Assembly: GCA_019925095.2 (NCBI GenBank)
Contig: CM034395.1
Span: forward strand, 15,236,213-15,300,212
Direction of reading: 5' to 3'
DNA: 64,000 nt
From: Dendrolimus kikuchii
Taxonomy: Eukaryota; Arthropoda; Insecta; Lepidoptera; Lasiocampidae
How positions within the stretch are numbered: position 1 is the first letter of the stretch; every line of letters begins with the position of its first letter. Made by a program: the position numbers and the translations under genes. Under the pieces are notes generated by a model. That model ran no database searches. It was not told where the DNA came from and was given only the letters and a program-made list of their open reading frames with translations. This document shows, one piece after another, positions 43,346 through 57,540 of this stretch.

Positions 43346-45765
43346 GAGTTAATTTAGAACCAATAAAAATTGCTTTTCCATTATTATATCTTCTGCCGTA
43401 TGTAAATATGTAACCAGCTCTAATAAGGCGATGTAAAGTAATCGTGAGCCTTGAAATGATGTTCTTAGAGTTTGCCAATTGATCAATAATTACATGAAAG
43501 CTTTTGTTGGGTATACGTGTGAGTACTGTTATAATTTTATTTGTTTTGATTGTTTAATATTAGAAATGCCAAGGGTGATTACTGCAATAGTACATTCTCT
43601 CACAGTCTCTCAACATATTTTTGTTAATGCAACCAAAATATTTTTACCCATAAAACAATTTCATTCAAATATTAATTAGTCTGTTCTAGATAAAATAAAT
43701 TGTTTATAATATTTCTGTGCTATTTGCTAGATTAGATTATTAGGTAATTGAATTGTCTTAAGCTAAAAATTCTAAATACTTATGTGTGTGCCTGTTGGCC
43801 TGTTGGCAAAAGCTACTGCTATATTTTTTACGTCACGTGCCTATCTTGTGGTTAGCGCTTTTCCTCTCAGCTATTGGGTTTGATTTTTGCCCTTGGGTAG
43901 TTAAGAGTATTTCATTATAAATAATTTTTGTTTAAAGCCTTTAGAATAAATTAAAATTCTTCAACATCGTGAAACTTGATTTGGTGTTAAAACTATAATG
44001 TAAATTATCTCGTAAAACGTCATAAACCAAAACAACTGACTGTGTGCGGGTCGGATGTGCGCTCGGAAGGTTCCTATATTGTAACTCAGTATGATTTAAT
44101 CGATTTGTGAACATAATTGATAAAGTATTTATGACCGTAGAAAAATAGCTGCCCATGTTTTGCTAGAATACGTAAAGATGACAAACTACAGGGCGAAGTA
44201 TTTGGATGCATCACGCAGTCTTCAGAAGTCAACGTTAAAAAATTGTAGGACCTCCTGGAGGAGATGGGCTGGATGCGTAGGGAAATTTTCACTCCAAATT
44301 TACAGTTAGTTACATTTTTACTCCATAGTTTATATAAGAATAAAAGTTCTAACTTTACCCTCTACTACTCTAGTAGAAGGTTGAATAAAAGTTTTAAAGA
44401 AAAAAATATTTTACTATAAACTAAGAAAACGCTTTTATTTTATGTACTTACTGATATTGTTAAATTTTGAAATAAATATTTTCCAGGCCTTCCTTTCAAT
44501 TATAAAAAAAATCCAACTTTATTCATTTACTTTATCAACATATATTCATGAATGTACAAAATTTATATAAGCATGTGAAGTTTCTTATCTAGATTAATTA
44601 TAATTATTATCTAATTGAGTATTTAACACATTACACAATTAATTCTAAAACAATGAATGTATATAAATAGTGTCTTTAAATGTCTTGCTGTCATGTTACA
44701 TTCAAAATTTCATCATAGGAATGAATTTGATTACTGTTTAAACAGAATTAATAACTGCTTGACTCATTAAAATCACGACGTCATAACACAGCACATCCCT
44801 ACAAAATCAAGAAGGCACTTTCTATTAAGTTAAAAAGTACCTAATAATATTATACTTGATTACTTATCTTTTAAGATAATAAGCTCTAGCATACACACAA
44901 ATATACCGGAATGAGATAATATGGATTTTACCTAAAGGTGTCGAGACCCTAAAAAGTAACTTCATAAAAAAGCTATAAAATAAAAATCCCACGGTAATGA
45001 ATGAATGAAGATCAATGAAATCACACGATTATTTGGTATAAAAATTGTTCACTTGTTTAAGCCAAAACGCGGAAATAAATATACGACTAGCCGTGCATTT
45101 CATAATGTATATAGACAGTTTGTCTGCATAAGCTATTTACATAACCGACTACAGTGATCCGTCTAAATGGTTTAAATTGTAACACTATTGTGTAATCTGG
45201 ATTTAGCTCTTAGGAAGACTGCGATGCACTCGTTTCAAAATCTTATAAGACTATTAAGAATTCAGATAGCCGTACATGACTTTAGTAGGATGTAGTAGTA
45301 CATGACTTTAGTGTGATGTATCTAGTACGTACCTGTATGTCAGTTCACATAATACATTATTTTCGGTTGTAAAACCAATGACAATTGGAATATAAAAAGA
45401 TCGGTCAAGTGCGTGTAAATCCACGCAAAATTAAGAGTTCCGTAGAAGTGATATATCCAATGTTTTTATTATACAGAACTATAAATTAGGCATTTAATCG
45501 AAAACACCCCATATGTACTATAGAATGAATGAATATATAGACTATACAATGAATCTCGTTAAAGGCAAAGTACCCAGTAATTTTTGAACAAAATGCCTAT
45601 GACATAGCCATAGACGGATGGATGAACGGCTATGGCGGATTTTATAAGTATAACAGTTCTGTTTTGCCATAACGGCTAAGAAACGCTGTAATCTATCCAT
45701 ACCAATAAAGCGACTTTATTTGAATGTTGTTGAGGATGAAGCGCTCACCCTAAAATTATTAAGAA
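43346..45765. other. Long AT-rich interval without supported features
   Basis: About 2.4 kb. A poorly conserved tRNA-like stretch at 43848-43905 (TTGTGGTTAGCGC, later GGGTTTGATTTTTGCC) may be a SINE head trace. Nothing else is seen. Confidence 0.4.
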
Positions 45766-45972
45766 CTAGCTGTGCCCGGCGGTCTCACTCGCGTGGTAAT
45801 GGAAAATCGTTATATTTTAGATAATTCACACTATATCTTTATAAATTATAGCCTATGTGTTATTCTAAGCTATATTATTGTAAAGTTTCATCAAAATATA
45901 TTCAGTAGTTTTTGCGTGAAAGAGTAACAAACATACAGTCTTATAAACTTTTGGTTTATAATATTTATAGGA
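45766..45972 (-). mobile_element. Helitron-like non-autonomous element, family B
   Basis: The plus strand starts CTAGCTGTGCCCGGCGGTCT and ends GGTTTATAATATTTATAGGA, the complements of Helitron 3' and 5' ends. The body matches 951-1153 and 61921-62161 in order. No coding capacity. Confidence 0.65.
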
Positions 45973-46093
45973 CATACATATACTATCTGTTATGTATACG
46001 TTAAATAAAGGGATACTTTTAACCCAAAAAAGTCATAGTTTCAATAGGATTGATAGTAAGTTTAAATGTAATAAAATCGGTACTTCATTGTGG

Positions 46094-46097
<4 letters not shown>

Positions 46098-46168
<71 letters not shown>
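46098..46168. repeat. (TA)n microsatellite
   Basis: Pure TA run immediately before the CTAG end of the Helitron-like element. Confidence 0.9.
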
Positions 46169-46172
<4 letters not shown>

Positions 46173-46178
46173 TATATA

Positions 46179-46219
46179 CTAGAGTTTACCCCGCGGCTGA
46201 GCCGCGGGTCAACCTCTAG
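46179..46219. repeat. 41-bp near-palindrome with CTAG at both ends
   Basis: CTAGAGTTTACCCCGCGGCT, one base, then AGCCGCGGGTCAACCTCTAG. Three mismatches between arms. It resembles a Helitron 3' hairpin but includes CTAG on both sides. Confidence 0.75.
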
Positions 46220-46383
46220 TGTGTGTCTCTCGTTTAAAGAGCAAGTAGTACAGGTTACATTGTATTAAATTTTTATGTATTTGCCCCCGAAACATTCACT
46301 TCATTTTATATCGCAAACTATACCACCCCGTCTATATGTAAACTACATAAATGACAAAACTTGTCAAAAATGACAAAATAGAT

Positions 46384-46803
46384 AACATGGACCAAGTGAA
46401 CCCAGTGGATCAATTGGACCCAGTGGATGAACTGGACCCAGTGTATCCAGTGGACAAAGTGGACCTAGTGGATCCAACGGACCTAGTGGACCAAGTGGAC
46501 CCAGTGGATCTAGTGGACCCAGTGAGTCTAGTGGACCAAGTAGACCCAGTGGGTCTAGTGGACCCAGTGGACCCAGTGGGCCCAGTTGACCCAGTTGACC
46601 CAGTAGGCTAAGTGTTCCAAATGGACCCAGTGAACCCAGTGGACGAAGTGGACCAGGTTGACCAAGTGGACTCAGTGGACCAAGTGGACCAAGTGAACCC
46701 AGTGGTCCAAGTGGACCCAGTTGACCAAGGGGACCAAGTGGACACAGTGGCCCAAGTGGACCCAGTGGACCAAGTGGACCCAGTAGACCCAGTGGACTAA
46801 ATG
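46384..46803. repeat. 9-bp minisatellite (GTGGACCCA type)
   Basis: About 45 units of GTGGACCCA with variants CAA, CTA and GGA at the third triplet. As the period is a multiple of three, the plus strand is open with a D-P-V-D-Q-V pattern. It is broken once by TAA at 46609-46611. There is no sign of a gene around it. Confidence 0.9.
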
Positions 46804-46995
46804 GACAAAATCACAAAACCAGTCCTAGTTTCCGGGATAAACTTTACATAAATCTATCCCAAAATGTATCCCATTATCCGAGATAAAAAGTATCCCTTGG
46901 CCATTCTCGGTATTTAAATTATATACGTACCAAGTTTCAGCCAAATCGGTCCAATAGTCTTTCCATAAAAGGATAACAAACAAAAAGGTATATTT

Positions 46996-46998
<3 letters not shown>

Positions 46999-47032
<34 letters not shown>
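46999..47032. repeat. (TA)n microsatellite
   Basis: TA run between the two duplicated blocks of the Helitron-like element. Confidence 0.85.
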
Positions 47033-47038
<6 letters not shown>

Positions 47039-47194
47039 ATATTTTTATACCGGAAACTATCCCATTTTTCGGGATAAAAAATATCCTACGTTCATTCTCG
47101 GCATCGAAAATATATGTATATTGAGTTTCAGCCGAATCGGTCCAGTAGTTTTTCCGTGAAAACGGAACAGACAGACAGACAGAGTTACTTTCGC

Positions 47195-47308
47195 ATTTAT
47201 AATATTAATAGGGATATTAAATATTAATAGGGATATTAAATATTAATAGGGATATTAAATATTAATAGGGATATTAAATATTAATAGGGATATTAAATAT
47301 TAATAGGG
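47195..47308. repeat. 19-bp tandem repeat of a Helitron-like 5' end
   Basis: Six copies of ATATTAATAGGGATATTAA-type units. The unit consists of the element's terminal sequence plus a few flanking bases, so the end itself has been amplified. Confidence 0.9.
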
Positions 47309-47314
47309 ACAGGG

Positions 47315-47398
47315 GTTAATTTTTATTACATACATACATACATACATACATAACTTCACGCCAGTTCCCTTGCGGGGTAGGCACGTTAATTTTTATTA
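47315..47398 (-). mobile_element. Very short LINE (RTE-like) insertion with target duplication
   Basis: GTTAATTTTTATTA occurs at 47315-47328 and 47385-47398; the certain part is 13 bp, and the leading G may be chance. The body 47329-47384 is (CATA)6 followed by the end of the LINE (ACTTCACGCCAGTTCCCTTG + CGGGGTAGGCAC). It keeps only the last few codons of pol. Confidence 0.85.
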
Positions 47399-47474
47399 TA
47401 CCTATAAATTTGAGAAATGATTAGTTTCTCACTCACACTTTCATTTTAGTTTTATTTTTGCGATAAAAAGTATC

Positions 47475-47652
47475 GCCAAAATGACCAAAATGGCCTAAAT
47501 GGCCCAAAATTACCGAATTGACTGAAATGGCCAAAATGATCAAAAAGGCCAAAATGACCGACATGGCCAAAATGATCAAAATGGCCAAAATTACCGACAT
47601 GGCCAAAATGACCAAAAAGGCTAAAATAACCAAAAAACCAAAATGACCGAAT
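47475..47652. repeat. Minisatellite of ATGGCCAAA/ATGACCAAA words
   Basis: About 178 bp built from 9-bp and 6-bp words such as ATGGCCAAA, ATGACCGAC and ATGATCAAA. It is distinct in sequence from, but similar in period to, the 9-bp array at 46384-46803. Confidence 0.85.
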
Positions 47653-47662
47653 TAGCCAAAAA

Positions 47663-48836
<1,174 letters not shown>

Positions 48837-51800
48837 GAACGAACGGAGCAGACGAACGAACGAACGAACGAACGAACGGAGCAGACGAACGGAGCGAACG
48901 GAGCAGACGAACGGGCAGACGAACGAACGAACGAACGAACGAACGAACGAACGAACGAACGAACGAACGGGCAGACGAACGGAGCAGACGAACGGGCGAA
49001 CGAACGAGCGAACGAACGAACGAACGGGCAGACGAACGAACGGAGCAGACGAACGGGCAGACGAACGAACGAACGAACGAACGAACGAACGAACGGAGCA
49101 GACGAGCGAACGAACGAACGAACGAACGAACGGAGCAGACGAACGAACGAACGAACGAACGAACGAACGAACGGGCAGACAGAACGAACGAACGAACGAA
49201 CGGAGCAGACGAACAGACGAACGAACGAACGAACGAACGAACGGGCAGACGGGCAGACGAACGAACGAACGGGCAGACAGGCAGACGAACGAACGAACGA
49301 ACGGAGCAGACGAACAGACGAACGGAGCGAACGGAACGAACGAACGAACGAACAGACGGGCGAACGAACGAACGGAGCAGACAGACAGACGAACGAACGA
49401 ACGAACGAACGAACGGGCAGACGAACGAACGAACGAACGGAGCAGACAGACGAACGGAACGAACGAACGAACGAACGAACGGGCAGACGGGCAGACGAAC
49501 GAACGGAGCAGACGAACGAACGAACGAACGAACGAACAGACGAACGAACGAACGAACGAACGAACGGAGCAGACGAACGAACGAACGAACGAACGAACGA
49601 ACGAACGAACGAACGAACGAACGAACGAACGAACGAACGGGCAGACGAACGAACGAACGAACGAACGAACGAACGAACGGGCAGACGAACGAACGAACGA
49701 ACGAACGAACGAACGAACGAACGAACGAACGAACGAACGAACGAACGAACGAACGAACGAACGGGCAGACGAACGAACGAACGGGCAGACGGAGCAGACG
49801 AACGAACGAACGAACGGCAGACGAACGGAGCGAACGAACGAACGAACGAACGGAGCAGACAGACGAACGAACGGGCAGACGAACGAACGAACGGGCAGAC
49901 GGGCAGACGAACGAACGAACGAACGGGCAGACGAACAGACGAACGGAGCAGACGAACGAACGAACGAACGAACGGGCAGACGAACGAACGAACGAACGAA
50001 GACGAACGAACGAACGAACGAACGAACGAACGAACGAACGAACGAACGAACGAACGAACGAGACGGAGCAGACGAACGAACGAACGAACGAACGAACGGG
50101 CAGACGAACGCAGACGAACGAACGAACGGGCAGACGAACGAACGGGCGAACGAACGAACGGGCAGACGGAGCGAACGAACGAACGGCAGACGGAGCAGAC
50201 GAACGAACGAACGAACGAACGACGGAGCAGACGAACGGAGCAGACGGGCAGACGGGCAGACGAGCGAACGAACGGGCAGACGGGCGAACGAACGAACGAA
50301 CGAACGGGCAGACGAACGAACGAACGAACGAACGAACGGGCAGAACGAACGAGCAGACGAACGAACGGGCAGACGAACGAACGAACGGGCCAGAGAACGA
50401 ACGCAGACGAACGAACGAACGAACGAACGAACGGGACGAACGGGAGCAAGAACGAACGAACGAACAGACGAACCGAACGAACGAACGAACGAGCGAACGG
50501 GCAGACGAACGAACGAACGAACGAACGAACGAACGAACGAACGAACGGAGCAGACGAACGGAGCAGACGGGCAGACGAACGAACGAACGAACGAACGAGC
50601 AGACGAACGAACGGGCGAACGAACGGAGCAGACGGGCAGACGAACGGAGCAGACGAACGGAGCAGACGAACGAACGAACGAACGGGCAACGAACGAACGA
50701 ACGCAGACGAACGAACGAACGAACGAACGGGCGAACGAACGAACGAACGAACGGAGCAGACGAACGAACGAACGGGGCAGACGAACGAACGGAGCAGACG
50801 GGCGAACGAACGAACGGGCGAACGAACGAACGAACAGACAGACGGGCAGACGAACGAACGAACGAACGAACGAACGAACGAACGAACGAACGAACGGAGC
50901 AGACGAACGAACGAACGAACGAACGAACGAACGAACGAACGAACGAACGAACGAACAGACGGAGCGAACGAACGAACGAACGAACGAACGAACGAACGAA
51001 CGGAGCGAACGAACAGACGAACGGAGCAGACGGGCGAACGAACGGGCAGACGGAGCAGACGGGCAGACAGAACGAACGAACGAACGAACGAACGAACGAA
51101 CGAGCAGACGAACGAGCGAACGAACGAACGGAGCAGACGGAGCAGACAGACGAACGAACGAACGAACAGACGGGCAGACGAACGGAGCAGACAGACGAAC
51201 GGGCAGAACGAACGAACGAACGAACAGACAGACAGACAGACAGACAGACAGACGAACGAACGGAGCAGACAGACGAACAGACGGGCAGAACGAACGAACG
51301 ACAGACGAACGGAGCAGACAGACAGACGAACGAACGAACGAACGGAGCGAACAGAACGGGAGCAGACAGACGAACGAACGAACGAACAGACGAACGAACG
51401 AACGAACGAACGAACGAACGAACAGACGAACGAACGGAACGAACGAACGAACGAGACGAACGAACGAACGAACGGAGCAGACGAACGAACGGAGCAGACG
51501 AACGGGCGAACGAACGAACGAACGGGCGGAGCGAACGGAGCGAACGAACGAACGAACGAACGAGCGAACGGGCAGACGAACGAACGAACGAACGAACGGG
51601 CGAACGAACGGAGCGAGCAGACGAACGGGCAGACGAACGAACGAACGAACGAACGAACGAACGAACGGGCAGACGAACGAACGGAACGAACGAACGGGCA
51701 GACGAACGAACGGAGCGAACGAACGAACGGGCAGACGAACGAACGGAGCAGACGAACGAACGAACGGAGCAGACGAACGGAGCGAACGAACGAACGAACG

Positions 51801-53223
51801 AACGGGCAGACAGACGGAGCGAACGGGCAGACGAACGAACGGAGCAGACGAACGAACGAACGAACAGGCAGGAACGAACGGAGCAGACAGACGAACGGGC
51901 GAACGAACGGAAGCGACAGACAGACAGACGAACGGGCAGACAGACAGACGGAACGAACGACGAACGAGACGAACGAACGGGCAGACGAACGAACGGGCAG
52001 ACGAACGAACGAACGAACGAACGAACGGAGCAGACGAGCAGACGAACGAACGAACGAACGAACGAACGAACGAACGGGCAGACGAACGAACGAACGAACG
52101 GAGCAGACAGACGAACAGACGAACGAACGAACGAACGAACGAACGGAGCAGACGAACAGACGAACGAACGAACGAGCAGACGGAGCGAACGAACGAACGA
52201 GACAGACAGACGAACGAACAGACAGACAGACAGACGGGCAGACGAACGAGACAGAACGGACGAACGGGCAGACGAAGACAGACGGGCAGACGAACGAGAC
52301 AGACAGACGAACGAACGGAACGAACGAACAGACGAACGAACGGAGCAGACGAACGAACGAACGGAGCGAACGAACGGAGCAGACGAACGAACGAACGAAC
52401 GAACGAACGGAGCAGACGGAGCAGACGAACGGAGCAGACGAACGAACGAACGGAGCAGACGAACGAACGAGCAGACGAACGAACGGACGAACGAACGAAC
52501 AGACGAACGAACGAACGAGACAGACGAACGAACGAACGGGCAGACGGAACGAACAGACGGGCAGACGAACGAACGAACGGAGCAGACGAACGAACGAACG
52601 AACAGACAGACGAACGAACGAACGAACGAACGAACGAACGAACGGAGCAGACGAACGAACGAACGGGCAGACGGAGCAGACGGAGCAGACGAACGAACGA
52701 ACGAACGAACGGGCAGACGAACGAACGAACGAACGAACGGGCAGACAGACGAACGGGCAGACGAACAGACAGACGAACGAACGAACGGAGCAGACGAACG
52801 ACGAACGAACGGGCGAACGGAGCAGACGGAGCGAACGAACGAACGGAGCAGACGAACGAACGAACGGGCGAACGAACGGGCAGACGAACGAACGAACGAA
52901 CGAACGAACGAACGGACAGACAGACGAACGAACGGGCAGACAGACAGACGAACGAACGAACGGGCAGACAGAACGGAGCAGACGAACGAACGAACGAACG
53001 GAGCGAACGGGCGAACGAACGGAGCAGACGAACGAACGAACGAACGAACGAACGAACGGAGCAGACGAACGGAACGAACGAACGGAGCGAACGGGCGAAC
53101 GGAGCAGACGGAGCGAACGAACGAACGGGCGAACGAACGGAGCAGACGAACGAACGAACGAACGAACGAACGGAGCGAACGAACGAACGAACGGGCGAAC
53201 GGAGCAGACGAACGAACGGAGCA

Positions 53224-53254
<31 letters not shown>

Positions 53255-56200
53255 AGACGAACGAAGACGAACGAACGGGCAGACGAACGAACGAACGGAA
53301 CGAACGAACGAACGGAACAGACGAACGGGCAGACAGACGGAGCAGACGAACGGAGCGAACGGAGCAGACAGGCGAACGAACGGAGCAGACGGGCAGACGA
53401 ACGAACGAACGAACGAACGAACGGGCGAACAGACAGACAGACGAACGGGCAGACAGACAGACGGAGCAGAACGGGCGAACAGACGGAGCAGACGAACGGA
53501 GCGAACGGGCGAACGAACGGAGCAGACGAACGGGCAGACGGGCAGACGAACGGGCAGACAGACGAACGAACGGAACGAACGAGACGAACGAACGAACGGG
53601 CAGACGAACGAACGAACGGAACGAACGAACGGAGCAGACGAACGGGCAGACAGACGAACGAACGGAGCAGACGAACGAACGAACGGGCAGACGAACGAAC
53701 GAACGGGCAGAACGAACGGAGCAGACGAACGAACAGACGGGCGAACGGAGCAGACGAACGAGCAGACGGAGCAGACGGGCGAACGAACCAGACGAACGGG
53801 CAGACGAACGAACGGGCGAAGGCAGCAGACGAACGAACGAACGAACGAACGAACGAACGAACGAACGAACGGGCAGACGGGCGAACGGGCAGACGAACGA
53901 ACGGAGCGAACGAACGGAACGAACGAACGGGCGAACGAACGAACGAACGGAGCAGACGAACGAACGAACAGACGAACGGAGCGAACGAACGGAGCAGACG
54001 AACGAACGAACGGGCAGACGAACGAACGGAGCAGACGGGCGAACGGGCAGACGAACGAGACGGGCAGACGAACGGAGCAGACGAACGAACGAACGAACGA
54101 GCAGACAGACGGAGCAGACGAACGAACGGGCGAACGGGCAGAACGAACGGAGCAGACAGACGAACGAACGGGCGAACGAACGAACGAACGAACGAACGAA
54201 CGAACAGACGAACGAACGGGCAGACGAACGGAGCGAACGAACGACAGACAGACGAACGAACGGAGCAGACGAACGAACGAACGAACGGAGCAGACGAACG
54301 AACGAACGAACGGGCAGACGGGCAGACGGGCAGACGAACGAACGAACGGAACGAACGGAGCAGACGAACGAACGAACGAACGAACGAACAGACGGGCGAA
54401 CGAACGGAGCAGACGAACGAACGAACGAACAGACGAACGAACGGGCAGACGAACAGACAGACGAACGAACGAACAGACAGACGAACGAACGAACGAACGA
54501 ACGAACGAACGCGAACGAACGGAGCAGACGAACGAACGAACGAACGAACGAACGAACGGGCGAACGAACGAACGGAGCAGACGAACGGGCAGACGGGCGA
54601 ACGGAGCGAACGAACGAACGAACGAACGAACGAACGGGCAGACAGACAGACGAACGAACGGGCAGACGAACGGGCGAACGAACGGGCAGAACGAACGGAG
54701 CGAACGAACGGGCAGACGAACGAACAGACGGGCAGACAGACGAACGAACGGAGCAGACGAACGAACGAACGGAGCAGACAGACGAACGAACGGGCAGACG
54801 AACGGAGCAGACGGAGCGAACGGAGCAGACGAACGAACGGAGCAGACGAACGAGCAGACGAACGAACGAACGGGCAGACAGACAGACAGACAGACGAACG
54901 AACGGAGCAGACGAACGAACGAACGGAACGAACGGAGCAGACGAACGAACGGGCGAACGAACGAACGAACGAACGAACGGACGAACGAACGAACGAACGA
55001 ACGAACGAACGAACGAACGGAGCAGACGAACGGGCAGACGGGCAGACGAACGAACGGGCAGACGAACGGAACGAACGAACGAACGGAGCGAACGAACGAA
55101 CGGGCAGACGAACGGGCGAACGGAGCAGACGAACGAACGAACGAACGGGCAGACGGGCGAACGGGCGAACGAACGGAGCAGACGAACGAACCGGGCAGAC
55201 AGACGGAGCAGACAGACGAACGAACGAACGAACGAACGAACGGGCAGACGAACGAACGAACGAACGGAGCAGACAGACGGGCAGACGAACGAACGAACCA
55301 GACGAACGAACGGGCGAACGAACGAACGGAGCAGACGAACGGAGCAGACGGGCAGACAGACGGAACGAACGAGCAGACGAACGAACGAACGAACGAACGA
55401 ACGAACGAACGAACGAACGAACGAACGGAGCAGACGGGCGAACGAGCGAACGAACGAACGAACGGAGCGAACGAACGGAACGAACGAACGAACGAACGAA
55501 CGGAGCAGACGGAGCAGACGAACAGACAGACGAACGAACGGGCAGACGGAGCAGACGGGCAGACGAACGAACGAACGAACGGGCAGAGCAGACGAACGGG
55601 CGAACGGGCAGACGAACGAACGGAGCAGACGAACGAACGGAACGAACGGAGCAGACGGGCAGACAGACGAACGAACGAACGGAGCAGACGAACGAACGAA
55701 CGGAGCAGACGAACGAACGAACGAACGGGCAGACGAACGAACAGACGAACAGACGAACGGAGCAGACGGAGCAGACAGAACGAACGGCAGACAGACAGAC
55801 GAACGGAGCAGACGAACGAACGGAGCGAACGGGCAGAACGAACGAACGAACGAACGAACGGAGACAGACGAACGAACGAACAGACGAACGGAGCAGACAG
55901 ACAGACGAACGGAGCAGACGAACGAACGAACGAACGGAGCAGACAGACGAACGAACGGAGCAGACGAACGAACGAACGAACGAACGGGCAGACGGAACGA
56001 ACGAACGGGCAGACAGACGAACGAACGAACGAACGAACGAACGAACGGGCGGAGCAGACGGAGCAGACGAACGAACGAACGAACGGGCAGACGAACCCAG
56101 ACGAACGAGACAGACGAACGAACGAACGGAGCAGACGAACGAACGAACGAACGAACGAACGAACGAACGAACGAACGAACGAACGAACAGACGAACGAAC

Positions 56201-57336
56201 GAACGAACGAACGAACGAACGAACGAACAGACGAACGGGCAGACGAACGAACGGAACGAACGGACAGACGAACGACAGACAGACGAACGGAGCAGACGAA
56301 CGAACGAACGAACGAACAGACGAACGGAGCGAACGAACGAACGACAGACGGAGCGAACGAACGAACGGAGCAGACGAACGGAGCAGACGAACGAACGAAC
56401 GGGCGAACGGAGCAGACGAACGGAGCAGACGAACGAACGAACGGGCAGACGAACGAACGAACGAACGAACGAACGGAGCGAACGAACGAACGGAGCAGAC
56501 GAACGAACGAACGAACGAACGAACGAACGAACGAACGAGCAGACGGGCAGACGAACGAACGAACGAACGAACGAACGGAGCAGACGAACGAACGAACGAA
56601 CGAACGAACGAACGAACGGAGCAGACGAACAGACGGGCAGACGGAGCGAACAGACAGACGAACGGGCAGACAGACAGACAGACAGACGAACAGACGAACG
56701 GAGCAGACGAACGAACGAACGAACGGAGCAGACGAACAGACGAACGAACGAACGGGCAGACAGACGAACGGAGCAGACGAACAGACGAACGAACGGAGCG
56801 AACGAACGAACGAACGGAGCAGACGAACGAACGGGCGAACGGGCAGACAGACGAACGGAGCAGACGAACGAACGAACGAACGAACGAACGAACGAACGAA
56901 CGAACGAACGAACGAACGGAGCAGACGAACGAACGAACAGACGGAGACAGACGAACGGAGCAGACAGACGGGCAGACGGAGCAGACAGACGGGCAGACGG
57001 AACGAACGGAGCAGACGGGACAGACAGACGAACGAACGAACGAACAGACGAACGAACAGACAGACGGAGCAGACGAACGGAGCAGACGGAGCGAACGAAC
57101 GAACGGGCAGACGAACGAACGGGCAGACAGACGAACGGAGCAGACAGACGAACGGGCAGACGGGCAGACGGGCAGACAGACAGACGGGCAGACGGGCAGA
57201 CGAACGGGCAGACAGACGAACGAACGAACGAACAGACAGACAGACGGGCAGACGAACGAACGAACGAACGAACGAACGAACGGAGCAGACGGAGCAGACG
57301 AACGAACGAACGAACGAACGAACGAACGAACGGACG

Positions 57337-57337
<1 letters not shown>
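48837..57337. repeat. 8.5-kb array of CGAA/CAGA/CGGG/CGGAG words
   Basis: The sequence can be read as words that all begin with C: CGAA (commonest), CAGA, CGGG, CGAG and the five-base CGGAG, with rare slips such as CGG. CGGG and CGGAG are usually followed by CAGA. The plus strand contains no T, so no stop codon and no ATG can form there. On the minus strand no A is present, so stops are equally impossible. This explains overlapping frames of over 3,200 codons on both strands (ERTNERTN or SFVRSFVR patterns). They should not be annotated as proteins. Confidence 0.95.

Positions 57338-57340
<3 letters not shown>

Positions 57341-57421
<81 letters not shown>
57341..57421. repeat. (TA)n microsatellite
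   Basis: TA run closing the T-free array on its right side, mirrored by the TA run at 46098-46168 on the left of the whole hot spot. Confidence 0.9.
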
Positions 57422-57425
<4 letters not shown>

Positions 57426-57540
57426 GAAATCCACGTATATAGTGACTCATCAGGAACAATAGCTATAGCCTTGAAATTTGGCATGGACCTTCCTTTCGCC
57501 AAATAGAGGTCAGCTAAGAACGGATTTTATCAGCTAGTTA
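57422..57540. repeat. Probable Helitron-like flank
   Basis: ATAGCCTTGAAATTTGGCAT and CCTTTCGCCAAATAGAGGTC resemble blocks that I remember from non-autonomous elements in moths. It ends near TCAGCTAGTT, a possible CTAG|T end at 57535-57538. Boundaries are unclear on the left. Confidence 0.4.

Larger units (their letters stand above)
46179..47214 (-). mobile_element. Helitron-like element containing expanded tandem repeats
   Basis: On the minus strand it starts TCCCTATTAATATTATAAAT (47195-47214) and ends at CTAG (46179-46182), with a 41-bp near-palindrome at the end. It contains the typical lepidopteran block with AATCGGTCCAGTAGTTTTTC and a run of AGAC units, in two partly duplicated versions (about 46830-46990 and 47040-47190). 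A TA run (46999-47032) and the 9-bp minisatellite (46384-46803) lie inside. I infer one element with internal expansions; two nested elements are also possible. Confidence 0.5.

Noticed and set aside
46351..46800. Plus-strand frames rich in VDPVDQ
   Set aside because: By-product of a 9-bp minisatellite whose period is a multiple of three, interrupted by a stop and without gene context.
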